A stretch of DNA of 26,548 nt from Apostichopus parvimensis (lineage: Eukaryota; Echinodermata; Holothuroidea; Aspidochirotida; Stichopodidae), in contig KN882332.1 in assembly GCA_000934455.1 (NCBI GenBank), positions 278,034-304,581 on the forward strand. Direction: 5' to 3'. Each line of letters begins with the position of its first letter. Within the stretch, counting starts at the first letter, position 1. Made by a program: the position numbers and the translations under genes. Below are positions 9,110-19,257 of the stretch, one piece after another. The notes under the pieces were generated by a model. That model did not search any database. It was not told the origin of the DNA and saw only the letters and a list, made by a program, of their open reading frames with translations.

Positions 9110-9785
9110 GTAAATATGTTATTTTTTTAAAGGTAACGAGAGTGGTAGCAGTGTTCAGAATATTATTTAATACATTTGTGAGTCGAATGAATTGTTAGCA
9201 AACTGCGCTATTGCACTGGTTTGCTTGTGTCTAAACTAACACTTGGCCTAGGCATCCTATGCATCGTTTTAATTTGTCTTTACAGTGGCCAAGCTTAACG
9301 GTAAAGTAACTAATTCCAGTTGGTAGAGTAGCAAGGCCTAAAGTTAGACCTAATTTGGCTAACATAGATTAGTTTCCAGCTTCATGCAACTGCCCCCAAA
9401 ATCTCAAATAAAAATAATTTAACCTAAGAAACAAATATTATGTGATGTGAAAATTTGTTCAAATAGAATCGCAACTTCCAAATATAAATGTTCATACCAA
9501 TAGTACAAGGTTAACCAGCTTAGACTAAGCCTAACTCAGACTGTACCTGACTGAGATTTCTGCTAGACATAATCCAATGGAGTGTGTTCCAAACAAAAAG
9601 TGGATATAACAGCCCTTGTAGAAGCAAATAGACAACAGGAACTTGCTGAAATACACCCAGATCACAATTTTACGGCTGGAAATGGTATCTGTTGTCTGGT
9701 TGTGTTTTCCAAACTGTATGTGCAAATGCCACACTAGTCATATATTCAATGCTTTGTCAGCAGCGTTAGTACAGTTTGGGCGTTC
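9110..9785. other. Unresolved AT-rich stretch
   Basis: Contains a possible poly(A) signal near 9405 (AAATAAAAATAA). A 67-codon open frame on the minus strand (9531-9734) has no splice support. No TIRs or tandem repeats were seen. Confidence 0.3.
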
Positions 9786-9809
9786 AATCAAGTAAAACAA
9801 CATCTATCA

Positions 9810-10065
9810 TATAGGGAATTTGTCAACGTCACCATATTGGGATAGTGTTACAATATTTGGACAACGTCACAATATAGGGAATTCCATAGTGCAAAGTCCT
9901 CCAAAGTTAACACAATAATTTAATATGGCCCATATAAAATTTTATCTGGTTAAATTTTATTGCATCCATATCTGGGCGAGATAAAACTTTATCTGGTTGA
10001 TATAAAGAAAATCCAGATAAATTTTATGGCCCATATAAATTTTCTTTATCTGCATATCTGGAATA
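9810..10065. repeat. Cluster of short direct and inverted repeats
   Basis: ATATAGGGAATT and CAACGTCAC recur at about 9810-9830 and 9860-9886. A second cluster repeats GGCCCATATAAA near 9927 and 10028. Around these lie inverted copies of TTTATCTGG and CCAGATAAA. The region can fold in several ways and is probably a degraded fold-back element; no clear ends were found. Confidence 0.45.
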
Positions 10066-10137
10066 ACTGTATGTAAGCGGGTTATGTTGATCAAATAGGA
10101 AATAAGTAGCCAAAACTGGACTAGCATTGAGAGTAAC

Positions 10138-10229
10138 TTTCCAGCTTGATCAGTTATCTCTGTTCTGGTACGGAGACCAATACAGAGAGCAAGACACACG
10201 CAAAATATAAACACAGAACTCAACTGCAT
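10138..10229 (-). CDS. Possible signal-peptide exon (weak)
   Basis: From an ATG at 10229 the minus strand reads MQLSSVFIFCVCLALCIGLR, a plausible signal peptide, followed by a hydrophilic TRTEITDQAGK before a weak GTTACT donor at 10137. The same ATG overlaps an acceptor-like CTATATTCCAATGCAG, so an internal exon starting at 10224 is equally possible. No partner exon was found. It could be chance. Confidence 0.15.
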
Positions 10230-10242
10230 TGGAATATAGTAG

Positions 10243-10274
10243 AAATATGTAATGTGCATGCACATTACATATTT
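10243..10274. repeat. Perfect 32-nt palindrome
   Basis: The left half AAATATGTAATGTGCA is followed directly by its exact complement, with no spacer. It contains an ATGCAT core. It lies 14 bp upstream of the weak minus-strand ATG at 10229. Confidence 0.9.
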
Positions 10275-10800
10275 TTACTAGTATGCCTTACCCAAACATT
10301 TGCAAACTGATATTTAATACATGTACATTCACATTTTGGACCCAGGTAAATTATATTACTTACTTATTACTTAAATAAACTGGCATCGCACGGTATCACT
10401 AGTTCACTTAAAAATAATACTTGAAGGTTGAGTTCTTTATTCTTCTGTGGTCCTGTAGATGTTGATACTAAATTGCGCTGTGCTATTCTTTAATTTAATA
10501 TATTTGCGTTATAAATAAGTTCCAGGAGGGCGATATATGTTCCATTCAGAATCGAAGTTCAGTCCCAAAATATGTTCCTTCTTTCCATCCGTTCCAAAAA
10601 ATTTCTTCCGATATTCTCACTGTTCAGTTCACTATAGAACCCTTTGCCAGTGTCCGGACATCAATAGGTTATTTTAAAAATCTCCATCACCTTTTCTTAA
10701 TATATCAATCCTTTCTATTAAACTGTGTACACTCCCTTTCCCATCTAACTCCCAGAGTAACAATACACATATGTCCTTTGTTCACAAGCAGGCTTCACAC
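10275..10800. other. Unresolved non-coding stretch
   Basis: No open frames with splice sites, no tandem repeats and no clear TIRs were found up to the TTAA at 10801. Confidence 0.3.
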
Positions 10801-10804
10801 TTAA

Positions 10805-11690
10805 AAGGATTGTCTGGTGGCCCAAAGAAGTTACCTTAAAAAATGATAAATAATTTTCCAAACATGTTGTCAAAGTATGAGTACGCTAATGTTGCGTTTG
10901 ACAGAGAAACGATTTTTTAATCGTTAAGGATGGACACTTCCAATATGATTTGAACAGTACAGAACGTTACGTCATCTACGCTAATGCAGATTGCGACATA
11001 ACCCATGCTCCGTACAGTACCTACAGTAATCACAACAAAAACCGCGTTTGTATACAGATTAATTTCTTTCTTAATTTATCTTAATAATCTTATAAATTAG
11101 ATGTTTCAAAAACTCTTTAAGGCGACATATATAGAGTAGATCGGTGGTTTCATGGTCTTTGTGTAACACAAGATTAGTTTCAACAGCAGACTCTTCGTTT
11201 ATACATCGCGCTATCCAGCTCCTACGCAAAGAATGTTCGCATGTAGGCTACTCTAACGTTTACAATCGGATAGTTCTGCGAAGCCTAAGCTTCTCGGTAC
11301 TACATTCTGCTCTGACATCGATTCCGCAAGTTTCATCTGCAACGCTATACAAGGGCACCAACTGGGCATGGTAGGATATACGTTCGCGAGTATATACGTA
11401 ATATATAATGGGCAATCACATGTGCGTGTACACCTGAGAGTTTATTTGCTGCGGAAATGGGAGTGCTAACTTCAAGTCGCCTGTTTTGCCTATTTGCCAG
11501 CGCTACGTCAATCACCAAGTTGATGCGTTCGAACAAACGGTACTTTTGGTGAGAAACTGGTGAATTTGAAAACCAGATTTCTACAAGAAGAAAACAACGA
11601 ATGGGGACAATTTTTACATGGTTAGAAAGAGAAAATGAAAATTCAGAACTATTAGTACAACGTATCAAAATCTATCACCAGACAATTCCT
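10805..11690. mobile_element. TTAA-flanked DNA transposon (family R, copy 2), without the nested inserts
   Basis: TTAA at 10801-10804 is followed by AAGGATTGTCTGGTGG. The other end is the complement of AGGAATTGTCTGGTGA, followed by TTAA at 11691-11694. The element is the inverted counterpart of the host element at 1596-6184. It passes through both insertion points of that copy without the 2,955-bp and 614-bp inserts. At 886 bp it appears a few small deletions shorter. Open frames inside (11144-11374 plus, 11345-11668 minus) are not conserved as frames in copy 1, so I do not call them genes. Confidence 0.82.
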
Positions 11691-11694
11691 TTAA

Positions 11695-11871
11695 TTGCCC
11701 TCTGAGTCATCATTTCTCCAGCTAAGACCCTGTGGTTGCCAAGCAACCCAGATAGAACAAGTAGCCTAGTCATAGACTAATTATCTCCCCCCCCCCCCCA
11801 TTTGACTTAGTGTGCACTGTAAGTGCTTTACCATTGATATGTAGTACCACAATAAAGGGCAATGTAAATAT
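11695..11871. other. Short spacer with a poly-C tract
   Basis: Lies between the TTAA element and the truncated reverse transcriptase relic. A C homopolymer of about 14 bases occurs near 11787-11800, a likely site of assembly error. Confidence 0.4.
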
Positions 11872-12476
11872 CTATAGTGATTGCTGTTTTAGGTATGTCG
11901 TCTGTTTCCACTGGCACCTGGTGGTGAGCACGGACAAGGTGATCAATTTTGGAAAATATGGTCTTGCCATGGAGGGCGGTTAAAAAATCATGGATGTGTG
12001 GTATAGGGTACCTATCTGGAAGGGTGACATTGTTCAAGGCAGGGTAGTCACCACAGGGCCTCCAATCCCCATTTTTCTTAGAAACCATATGTAATGGGGA
12101 AGCGTAAGCACTCTGGGATGGTCGAATTATACCTAACTGAAGCATGTGTTCAAATTCGGCCTTCGCTAGATCTTAAGACGACCAGGAGGCTAGACGCCAT
12201 AGTTGAGCAAAATATTGGGGTGTCCTCTGATAGTAATATGGTGTGTGACATTGTGTTTGACTTCAGACTCCTGATAAGATGGGTTGGGGATGTTTGGAAA
12301 CTGACGCAACAATGACTGAAACTTGGACGGGTCATCTGGTGTGACAAAGGTAGGGCGCTTAATGGTGTTACGATTGATTTGATTCCACGAACCCATAATG
12401 AAGTCTCCGAACCGATTAACCTACAATTCCTGACATCAACTACTAGTGAAAAATTGGCCAGAAAGTTGGCACCCAA
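11872..12476 (-). pseudogene. pol: Reverse transcriptase remnant, truncated before the catalytic Asp pair
   Basis: It begins with LGANFLANFSLVVDVRNCRL, equivalent to the LGxDFL motif at the protease-RT junction, then shifts frame near 12385 and again before 12150. The third part carries [33 protein letters not shown], the DRYPIPHI block and the TIFSKIDH block (first catalytic Asp region, with His where Leu is usual). Similarity ends near 11872. The second catalytic motif (the YxDD box) is absent, so polymerase activity is impossible. Confidence 0.83.
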
Positions 12477-12533
12477 GATTGCTGTTGCTACATCGGCTAT
12501 AATGAATACCCAATGATAAGTACGCCATAGTCC

Positions 12534-12749
12534 TTAGTCTAACGTGAGTGACTTCTCACCATAGGTAGAAATAGGTGTGTGATTTGCTGCTTGTAATTGA
12601 CAGTAGTTGTATCTTGGTTTATCAGATAGGGTAGACGGTAAAACACTTACTTCTGCTGCAGTATCAACAAGAAAACGCTTACCTGTAGTACGATCAGTCA
12701 CAAGAAACTGGCGACTACTTGTTTTCCTGCCAGTCAAAGAGGTAGTCAT
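12534..12749 (-). pseudogene. Aspartic protease remnant of the Ty3/gypsy element
   Basis: The segment reads RQFLVTDRTTGKRFLVDTAA then EVSVLPS, with IPVY-less flap wording QLQAANHTPISTYGEKSLTLD. Retroviral-type proteases need the catalytic triad Asp-Thr-Gly. Here it is Asp-Thr-Ala (codons at 12665-12657, GCA in place of a Gly codon), which is expected to be inactive. It is in the same frame as the end of gag, separated by stops. Confidence 0.78.
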
Positions 12750-12851
12750 TAATAGCTGGCATTGGAGTTTTGACTGAGGCTTCGATTTATAAGAGCATGG
12801 AGGGTTGCACTTGTTTATTAATCACCATATCGCCAATGGTACATCACCATA

Positions 12852-13584
12852 TCACCATATGGTACCAACACTCCGCCTCCATGGTTTGGATGTCTGGCGT
12901 CTGCTTGAGTGTGAACGTGACTGTCGTCCACGCCCGTTCCTCTCAGTCGATCTTCTCCTATTGGGGGTCATCTGACGGTCTTGAATGGTCAGTGAAGCAA
13001 CCATGGAACGTAGGTCATCCATCTGTGTCTGGTAGGGGTTGTCTGAAGTTGCTTGGTTGGGTACTTGAGCAGCAGCCTGAGGTCGAGCCTGAGAAGCAAT
13101 ACCTGCCACAGACCGAGGAGTTGGTGTGATCTCTAGAATTTTGTCTGCCAACATGGCCAGTTGTTCTATCTCCACACTGTCCCTCGTTGGTGCCAGGATG
13201 AGCTACAGTGCATTCATTGGTAACACTGGAGGAAAAGCTGCTTGAGTATACTGGGTTCTAGCATGGGCTCTCCCAGTAATTGCCTCATCCTTCTTAAAAG
13301 TTAGGTAGGCTTCTTGTCTCCTAGCTCTTCTGTGATAAGTAATTGATGTAGCCTCTTTTGCTCGGAGGTTGATGTTCGGTGAGTCACGCGGTGGATGAAT
13401 CAATAGGTCTCACCTCCTCGGCAACTTCTGGTTGTAGGCAAGCAACGACATGAGCAAATTTGGTGGATTCAGTCACAATACCTGCAGTGTGAAATTGAGC
13501 CTCTAACTCGGCAAACCATACTGCGGGGTCATTTGGCCAGAAGGCGGGTAACTTTTGGAATTTTCTTGATTTTTGAGGTGTCAT
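12852..13584 (-). pseudogene. gag: gag remnant of the Ty3/gypsy element
   Basis: Starts with an ATG at 13584. The capsid-like signature PAFWPNDPAVWFAELEAQF is followed by HVVACLQPEVAEEV. Near 13390 the frame shifts by one. The second part (13403-12852) has one in-frame TAG at 13205-13203. After that come APTRDSVEIEQLAMLADKIL, a Gln/Pro-rich spacer and an Arg/Ser-rich basic tail (NRRRSTERNGRGR). In an intact element this would be the structural protein packaging the RNA in the cytoplasm. Between 12852 and 12790 short ATATGGTGA duplications disrupt the nucleocapsid knuckle, of which only KCNPPC is recognisable. Confidence 0.82.
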
Positions 13585-14881
13585 TTCTCAGCAATTTAAC
13601 TTCCTACTATCTTTCTATTACAGATGCCTATAGAGTCTATCCCATAGAACAGGAATATAAAAAAATTAGGGTACAAAAACATTTCGTCTTGTGATAGTTA
13701 GGTCAAAACATTCAATTTTTGTATTTTTCACTAAAAATTTTGCTATTTTTAGTGATAAATTGCTACTAAACCATTGCTACAGGGTACTTGATTCTTTCAG
13801 AGGGTACTGTACCCTTCACCATGGTTTTATCTCAAATTTACCTTATGTGTACTATGGCATTACCATAGTTTTACCCTAATTAGCCATGATTTTACCCTAA
13901 AGCTGTACCAATTAGTTTTACCCTAATTGTACCAGTTTCCTGCTATTCCTGGACTTACCGTCCTACTGCTTTACCTCAAGTCTTTTTTTTTTTACCTCAA
14001 GTGTTTAAAAGCTATGTTTGTTTTCTTGTTTCTATTTTCTTACAGTTTTACGTCTCAAAGTTTTATGAAATATGATGAGAAATAAATAGACCAAAAAAAA
14101 AAATGTTTTGTCATTCTTAAAAAAAGAAAGTTCTCTGACCAAAAGTCTCGTGCAATACGTACCAATGTGGAACGGTACAGCCACCTCTTTACTGGTAACC
14201 TGTATTCGTAACCTGTATTCATGTGCATATTTATTTGCAGTGAACTTGACTTTGTTACAGGATGAATTGAAGAGAAATGGATACGTATACATGGTAAGGG
14301 TTTTTTTTTTCAGCGAATATACTAGTTTTCAATATTGGAAATGATGAACATGCCAAAAAAACCATTTTTCTAAACAGTTCGGAAGTGGTTAATTTACGTT
14401 CGGAAAATACGGCCGAAATTTTCTTTCCACTCCTTTTTTGTGTCTTTTGTCAAAAACGATTGCATTAAACACCTTTCCTTCATCAAATTCAGTTATTACC
14501 AGACATATAAATTGGTTAATGACTGAGAAATTGACCTTCGAAATGATGTTTTACCTAATTAAATATTAATGAAGAGTGATGTCAAGAAACCCTGTGCATG
14601 TTCTACAAGAAAAGAAAGCACTTTTCGCACCGCTGGAGACTGACTTGGTACGCCATACTAATAACAAGTTAGGTGAATGTGCTAAAATTACACAAATTTT
14701 GGGTGTCGGCAAAAGGAGAAAAGGTGAAGAGAGCGGAAGGGGAAGAAAGAAGGAAAGCTGAAGAGAGAAAAGGAGAACGGGAGCTCCTTCCGTGCCAAAT
14801 TTGACTTAAGATATGCACCAGATTGCATCTAAGGACGTTTCAAAACTAAAAAATTTCCAAAGGGGAGGGGGACACCCCCTC
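13585..14881. other. Non-coding stretch with a degenerate TTTTACCCTAA repeat
   Basis: Between about 13800 and 13990 the motif TTTACCCTAA or TTTACCTCAA recurs with CCATGGTTTTA and GTACCA variants, a degenerate minisatellite. At 13729-13754 a 10-bp stem (CACTAAAAAT) closes a 6-nt loop. At 14195-14220 GTAACCTGTATTC occurs twice in a row. From 14700 to 14780 the plus strand is very purine-rich; the open frame at 14576-14761 there is probably compositional. No gene can be supported. Confidence 0.35.
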
Positions 14882-14966
14882 NNNNNNNNNNNNNNNNNNN
14901 NNNNNNNNNNNNNNNNNNNNNNNNNNNNNNNNNNNNNNNNNNNNNNNNNNNNNNNNNNNNNNNNNN
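14882..14966. other. Assembly gap, 85 Ns, in a GC-rich repeat
   Basis: The gap is flanked on the left by AGGGGGACACCCCCTC and on the right by CCCCCCAACAACAAAAATCC followed by TTCGCTACGCCCCTGAC. The right side, in complement, begins GTCAGGGGCGTAGCG, the type of terminus seen in other repeats of this window. The gap probably hides a GC-rich hairpin. Any reading frame running across it is artificial. Confidence 0.9.
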
Positions 14967-16300
14967 CCCCCCAACAACAAAAATCCCTTCGCTACGCCCC
15001 TGACTTCAAACTATTGAACATGCACGGAGCAATGTCACGTCGGGGTCACCAATTTAGGGTAACATACGATATATCATGTTCACTTACCCTAGTTTTTCTT
15101 ACATGCTCCGATAGGCCTCCAACTTGAAGGTCCTCCCAAAGAAAACAGATGAGGCGAGACCCCGGTTAGCTGTGTTAATACAGCCAGCCATGGGGAGACG
15201 ATAAACCTAACCGCTGGCAAAGCGCTCTACACTAACGTTAGGCAATACAACCTAACTTGAGGCACTTGCGTAATGATTAAATACTTCGTACTGGCACAGC
15301 CGCGAGTAGTTAACATGCGCCCGATTATAAATTTCAAACCTAGGTCCTACCAAGGTAAATTGTGATAATGGCTTGATTATTAAAAACCGTTCCTCCGAAT
15401 AGTATAGATAGCTCCTGGTTGAAACGTTGAATACATTTACTAACAAATATCTTTGGTACTAACTTCCGAAGGTCGAATATCTTTATTACGACTAATGATT
15501 TGCGTGTACACACGCGGAGAGATTCTTACTGCACGCTATTGCATATGCGAATCCGCATAAGTTGTACAATGAAGTTAATGAACTCTCTCTAGCCAAGCTT
15601 TTGTAGCATGCTGCCAAGTGGTATGTATGCAAATGCGCACAGTCTGGGAGTTAAACAGCAGGTAGAGCTTTGGGAACGCGAAAAGGGTAAAACAAGTCGC
15701 TACAGACGTAAAGGAAGTCCTGAATAGTGCCAGTAATGTGCACAGTAAGTGGTCTTTTAAGTATGAAGATGAAAGTATAAAATGGACGTGTTAGTAATGT
15801 TCTATGTTTGTAGTGCTGTTTATGTTGGCAAGAGTTTTAGATATGAAGATTAGGACTTATGTATGTATTTATGATGGTAGAGTGTTTTTGCTGTGGTTAG
15901 GGTTATTGTTTAGACAAATGTTTCATTTAAGCATTTGTACTGTTTTAAGAACTTGTTTAGTTTAGTATTCTATTTTTTTCATGAGTAGCACATTAAATTT
16001 GATCATGAATCAACCATGAAGACATACAGGATGAGTTTAATATAATCCCTTTCCGCTCCCATAGATGCTATTTCACATAGGACTACCCACAGGAAGAACG
16101 CCAAGGAAATTCTCAACCTTTAGCCTTTTACCTACAGTAACTGATGGGAGATTTGGTAACTACCATTCAATTATCCCAAAGTCTCAATCAACCTCATGTC
16201 AATTGTCTCTTCAGTTAGGGAACTGACAGCATATCATCACTGTCAGCCTTTGACAGGCAAGCATCAAAGAATAATTGGAAATTGAACTTAAACGTCTTTA
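14967..16300. other. Unresolved non-coding stretch
   Basis: Mixed AT-rich DNA. No splice-bounded open frames were found. The 64-codon minus-strand frame at 15252-15446 has neither splice support nor protein-like composition. Confidence 0.3.
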
Positions 16301-16309
16301 GTACGTACG

Positions 16310-16415
16310 AGCATATGGGCGTCAATCCTGGGGGAGGGGGCGGGAGGACACGTCCTCCCCACATTTCGATGGGTGGGGGACACACTATCAAATGTCCCCC
16401 ACCCCCACACATTTG
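16310..16415. repeat. GC-rich fold-back repeat
   Basis: Two hairpins in tandem: GGGAGGAC-AC-GTCCTCCC at 16342-16359, and a 12-bp stem GGGTGGGGGACA (16371-16382) against its complement (16393-16404) with a 10-nt loop. The opening GGGCGTCAATCC resembles the GGGCGT-type termini near 15000 and 22160. It probably marks the end of an unclassified dispersed repeat. Confidence 0.6.
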
Positions 16416-16519
16416 AAAAGAGAAGTGTCGTGGCTCTATTTGGTTAGGGCTTACACATCTCAGGATTCATATCATCGAAATATTAAAAGTTTAGTTCTAT
16501 GAAAAGTGACCGAGATTTT

Positions 16520-17220
16520 TCACATCGGTAGACCTGCATGTAACTCTCTGTTCTAAACCTAACCCGCACCTGGACCCTCTAGAAATACACCAGCGGAGAA
16601 TCCCTGCAAGGTACGCTGGTGATGGCGAGCAACTTTGTGAAGTCCACTGAAGAGAATGTCCGCAGTGAGTATTACAAGGTACTCGACAGCACTGCTTCCA
16701 ATCTAGGTCATTACTTCGCGTCTTCGGACATAGAAACACAGAACAAGTTGGCGTCGATGTTGCTGAATGGAGAATTTCACCCACATCTCGTGAGTTGGTT
16801 CCCTGAGCTCTCCAACAATCTTAAGCTTAGTCTGCCTTTATTTCGAGGCCAGTTCCACTCGTCGTCGGTTGAAGGGTATAGACAAATATTCAAGTCGATG
16901 AATCCAGCGGTACGGGCTATGTTTGGTGAAGTCGAAGCTCTCTTGCGGTTGCTTCTCGTCTCTCCCGCCAGTTCGATTCAGTTAGATCTTTTAGTGCTTT
17001 GAGGGGTTTGAAGACATGGCTACGGAGCACCATGACTCAACAGAGGCTGAACCATGTGATGGTGTGCCATATTCACCGCGAAGGTCTAGCCCAGTTGAAA
17101 CCTGAGGAGTTAGCAGAGAATTAGTTCGTTGGTTCCCCGAATACAGACGCCGCATCTTCGGGCGATTCCATGGTAGAAAACTAGTCCGCTTCGTCATTAT
17201 CATAAGAGACGGCACTTCAT
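16520..17220 (+). pseudogene. hAT-family transposase relic (ZMYM1-like, C-terminal part)
   Basis: Three plus-strand frames together give a degraded C-terminal half of a hAT-type transposase such as those annotated as zinc-finger MYM-type 1-like. The first piece is RRIPARYAGDGEQ (about 16590-16640). The second is SEYYKVLDSTASNLGHYFAS and onward to VEALLRLLLVSPASS (16640-16985). The third is the dimerisation-type signature SALRGLKTWLRSTMTQQRLN (about 17000-17060). The last is LVRWFPEYRRRIFGRFHG after another shift near 17118. Frameshifts near 16640, 16985 and 17118 show it is dead. The catalytic Asp residues lie upstream and were not found. No TIRs were paired with it. Confidence 0.72.
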
Positions 17221-18300
17221 AGCTAGAGCCAAAGCCTGTACATATTTGTTGTTTTTAGTTGTAGATGGTGTTTCAAAGACGGTGCCCGTTCGTTAATTTT
17301 GGACCGAAATGAAATAGGGAGCATATTCCATGGCAGCGCATCCAATGTTATCTTGATGTTGAGTGATACCGGAGTTAACTCCACAGTGAGAACACTGGGT
17401 ACACGGTGGTTACATATAGTACGCTCCGACCAGAATTCACCCGATTACCAGATGCAGATCCACCTAGCAACCGAGGTAACTTGCGTGAGGACTCCAACGA
17501 ACAACCACTGATTTATTTTTATGCCTTCATCACTTTAGCCACCACTCACATGGGACCTATTCTAAGTCTGACAATACATGCGCATGTGTGAGTTCCTGAA
17601 AATATAATTAAAGTGGTTTGTCTTGCCATCCTTGTTTCAAATTTCATAGAAATGTATTCTCGTAGACCGAGCAAAATATTTAAACTGACACAGTTCCATT
17701 GGAAGTGTGGCACGGGTGGCATTACAGGTCATTGGTGGTTTAACATGCTGGCGTATGACGACTTTTGGCCAAATTTGCGCTAAGCTCACATTATACATAC
17801 GAACTTGGATCTGGACTGTGCCTAATTAGTTAGTTATTTAAATTATTAATAATGGCGTATGAGGAAATGCACCATCTTTTAATATGACTCCCAGGACGGC
17901 AAGTCTAGAAACTCACATGCAGTCGCGGCGGATAACTTCCTCCGCCTATATATGTCCGGGGACATTTTGGGACATCGTTCCTATATAGGCCTATATCTGA
18001 GGCCCTGGGGTCATTCCTTGACCGACTTGGTGCAATATAATGTGCCCATTTCGAAGTAAATTTATTGACAGATTGTTAGTTGTCATGGGTTTGAACAAAT
18101 GAGGGGTAGTCTATCCTGAAACATAGGGCAAAATGGGGCTGAGTTTCCAGTTCGCCACGTCATTTGCCAACTTGCACTGGGTTCTAATGTTCATGTCAAT
18201 TGGAATCACTAATAAAGGAAATAATCCACCAAACATTAAAGCCGCATGAACTTTATTGCAGATTTCCTGAGTGACGAATTTGTTTTTTTCTCCCGAAATC
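17221..18300. other. Unresolved non-coding stretch
   Basis: No supported gene. Plus-strand frames at 17299-17511 and 17406-17591 overlap and lack splice sites. A minus-strand frame at 18111-18302 (63 codons) has protein-like patches but no convincing donor or acceptor, so it is not called. Confidence 0.3.
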
Positions 18301-18311
18301 ACGCAACTAGA

Positions 18312-18358
18312 TGGCTGCTATCCAGCCTGGCAAGTGTCATCTCCAGCGATCTGGCAGG
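18312..18358 (+). CDS. Possible short first exon (very weak)
   Basis: An ATG at 18312 begins MAAIQPGKCHLQRSG and is followed by a donor-like CAG/GTATTG at 18359. The opposite strand is equally readable: an acceptor AAATTTCAG near 18369 followed by ISIPARSLEMTLARLDSSHL and a TGA. The two readings compete and neither has a partner exon I can confirm. Confidence 0.12.
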
Positions 18359-18579
18359 TATTGAAATCTGAAATTTTCTTGGTAAGTATGTAAGTATTTA
18401 TAAATGGTCAATTAATTCTTAGCTAACACATCATTCATTCATGTGTTTGTTCCTTTGCTATGATGGGTGTGGTTGTTGCACATTCAGTAACCTTGTGCGT
18501 GGCAGTCTTACTTAACCGAGAGCATCTATAGTGCAAACCTGTGGGGTGTTGGCTAGTTTTGCAGTGAAACTAGACAAAC

Positions 18580-18786
18580 CACTGTGTGCGGGCTTGGGCT
18601 TTGAACAAAACATCAAAAAGGAAAAGGACAAGTTGTAGGAATTTCATCTATACCATCATTCTTACCCTCATGACAATTGCTAGTCGCAAGCAGAACATTA
18701 TTGAAATTCAACGTATTTCAGGCAACAGCCTTCTTAGTGAAAGAAATGATGAAGGGTGGACGTCATGGTCGAAACATGTCTTCTAA
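18580..18786 (+). CDS. Possible terminal exon (weak)
   Basis: A plus-strand frame ends ASRKQNIIEIQRISGNSLLS then ERNDEGWTSWSKHVF and TAA. The composition from about 18680 onward is protein-like. A possible acceptor TAGTTTTGCAG lies at about 18555-18565, but the frame from there meets stops, so the model is incomplete. Confidence 0.15.
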   Translation, partial: HCVRAWALNKTSKRKRTSCRNFIYTIILTLMTIASRKQNIIEIQRISGNSLLSERNDEGWTSWSKHVF

Positions 18787-19011
18787 TGGGGATTTAGACT
18801 ACATGTGAGCCCTATAGTTTAATAAAAAAAAGTGTTTTCCATGCATCTTAATTATTTTAGCATATGAAATTCAATGCAGAAAGTTATGAACAGTTGTTGA
18901 TTTTCTAATTTGTTTGTAACTTTCTGAAATACAACGAAATATATTGTACTGCTTCCTTACTATTTGTTTATTTTACTACATTTTATCAATTCGATGCAAA
19001 GTGTACCTACT

Positions 19012-19177
19012 TGAAATGCCTCGACGATGGAAAAGCTGCCTATACAACATGTCATCTGGAGTACAGTGGTTTGAAGCATTCAGTGTTTCGGTAGTCGAGG
19101 CATGCATGTTGCAGCATTTGTTGAGTGATATAGTGAACCATGATAACCTGAATACATCCATTAAGAAAATGGAATGG
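19012..19177 (+). CDS. Possible exon with two competing frames (weak)
   Basis: A pyrimidine-rich stretch precedes AAAG near 19000. One frame reads TYLKCLDDGKAAYTTCHLEY then SGLKHSVFR and stops at a TAG that overlaps a donor-like TCG/GTAGTC at about 19091. The other reads MPRRWKSCLYNMSSGVQWFE and stays open to a TGA at 19178-19180. The first, with its Cys and His pattern, looks more like a folded protein. No family is recognised. Confidence 0.22.
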
Positions 19178-19206
19178 TGATGTGGGGGAGGGGGAGGGGG
19201 AGGGTT
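19178..19206. repeat. (GGGGGA)n microsatellite
   Basis: Short purine run of GGGGGA units, four copies, imperfect at its edges. Confidence 0.85.
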
Positions 19207-19257
19207 GAGATTATCAGGTACACCAATGGGTAACTTACTGTATAGCTTTTGTATGTT

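Larger units (their letters stand above)
11872..13584 (-). mobile_element. Ty3/gypsy (Mag/SURL-like) retrotransposon relic, gag-protease-partial RT
   Basis: The order on the minus strand is gag (13584-12852), a reduced zinc-knuckle remnant, protease (12749-12534) and the first half of reverse transcriptase (12476 to about 11872). Sequence similarity stops abruptly after the KTAIT stretch of the RT. RNase H, integrase and the downstream LTR are therefore missing. No upstream LTR or primer-binding site was recognised on the 13.6-kb side. Stops and frameshifts in every segment mark it as a dead copy. The single-knuckle layout and the gag wording are typical of Mag-like elements in marine invertebrates; this is family knowledge, not a search result. 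Confidence 0.85.

Noticed and set aside
12770-13129. 119-codon plus-strand frame
   Set aside because: Antisense of the gag remnant on the minus strand.
14813-15127. Open frame across the N gap
   Set aside because: Continuity is an artefact of translating Ns.
18111-18302. 63-codon minus-strand frame with hydrophobic core
   Set aside because: No credible acceptor or donor and no motif; not distinguishable from chance.
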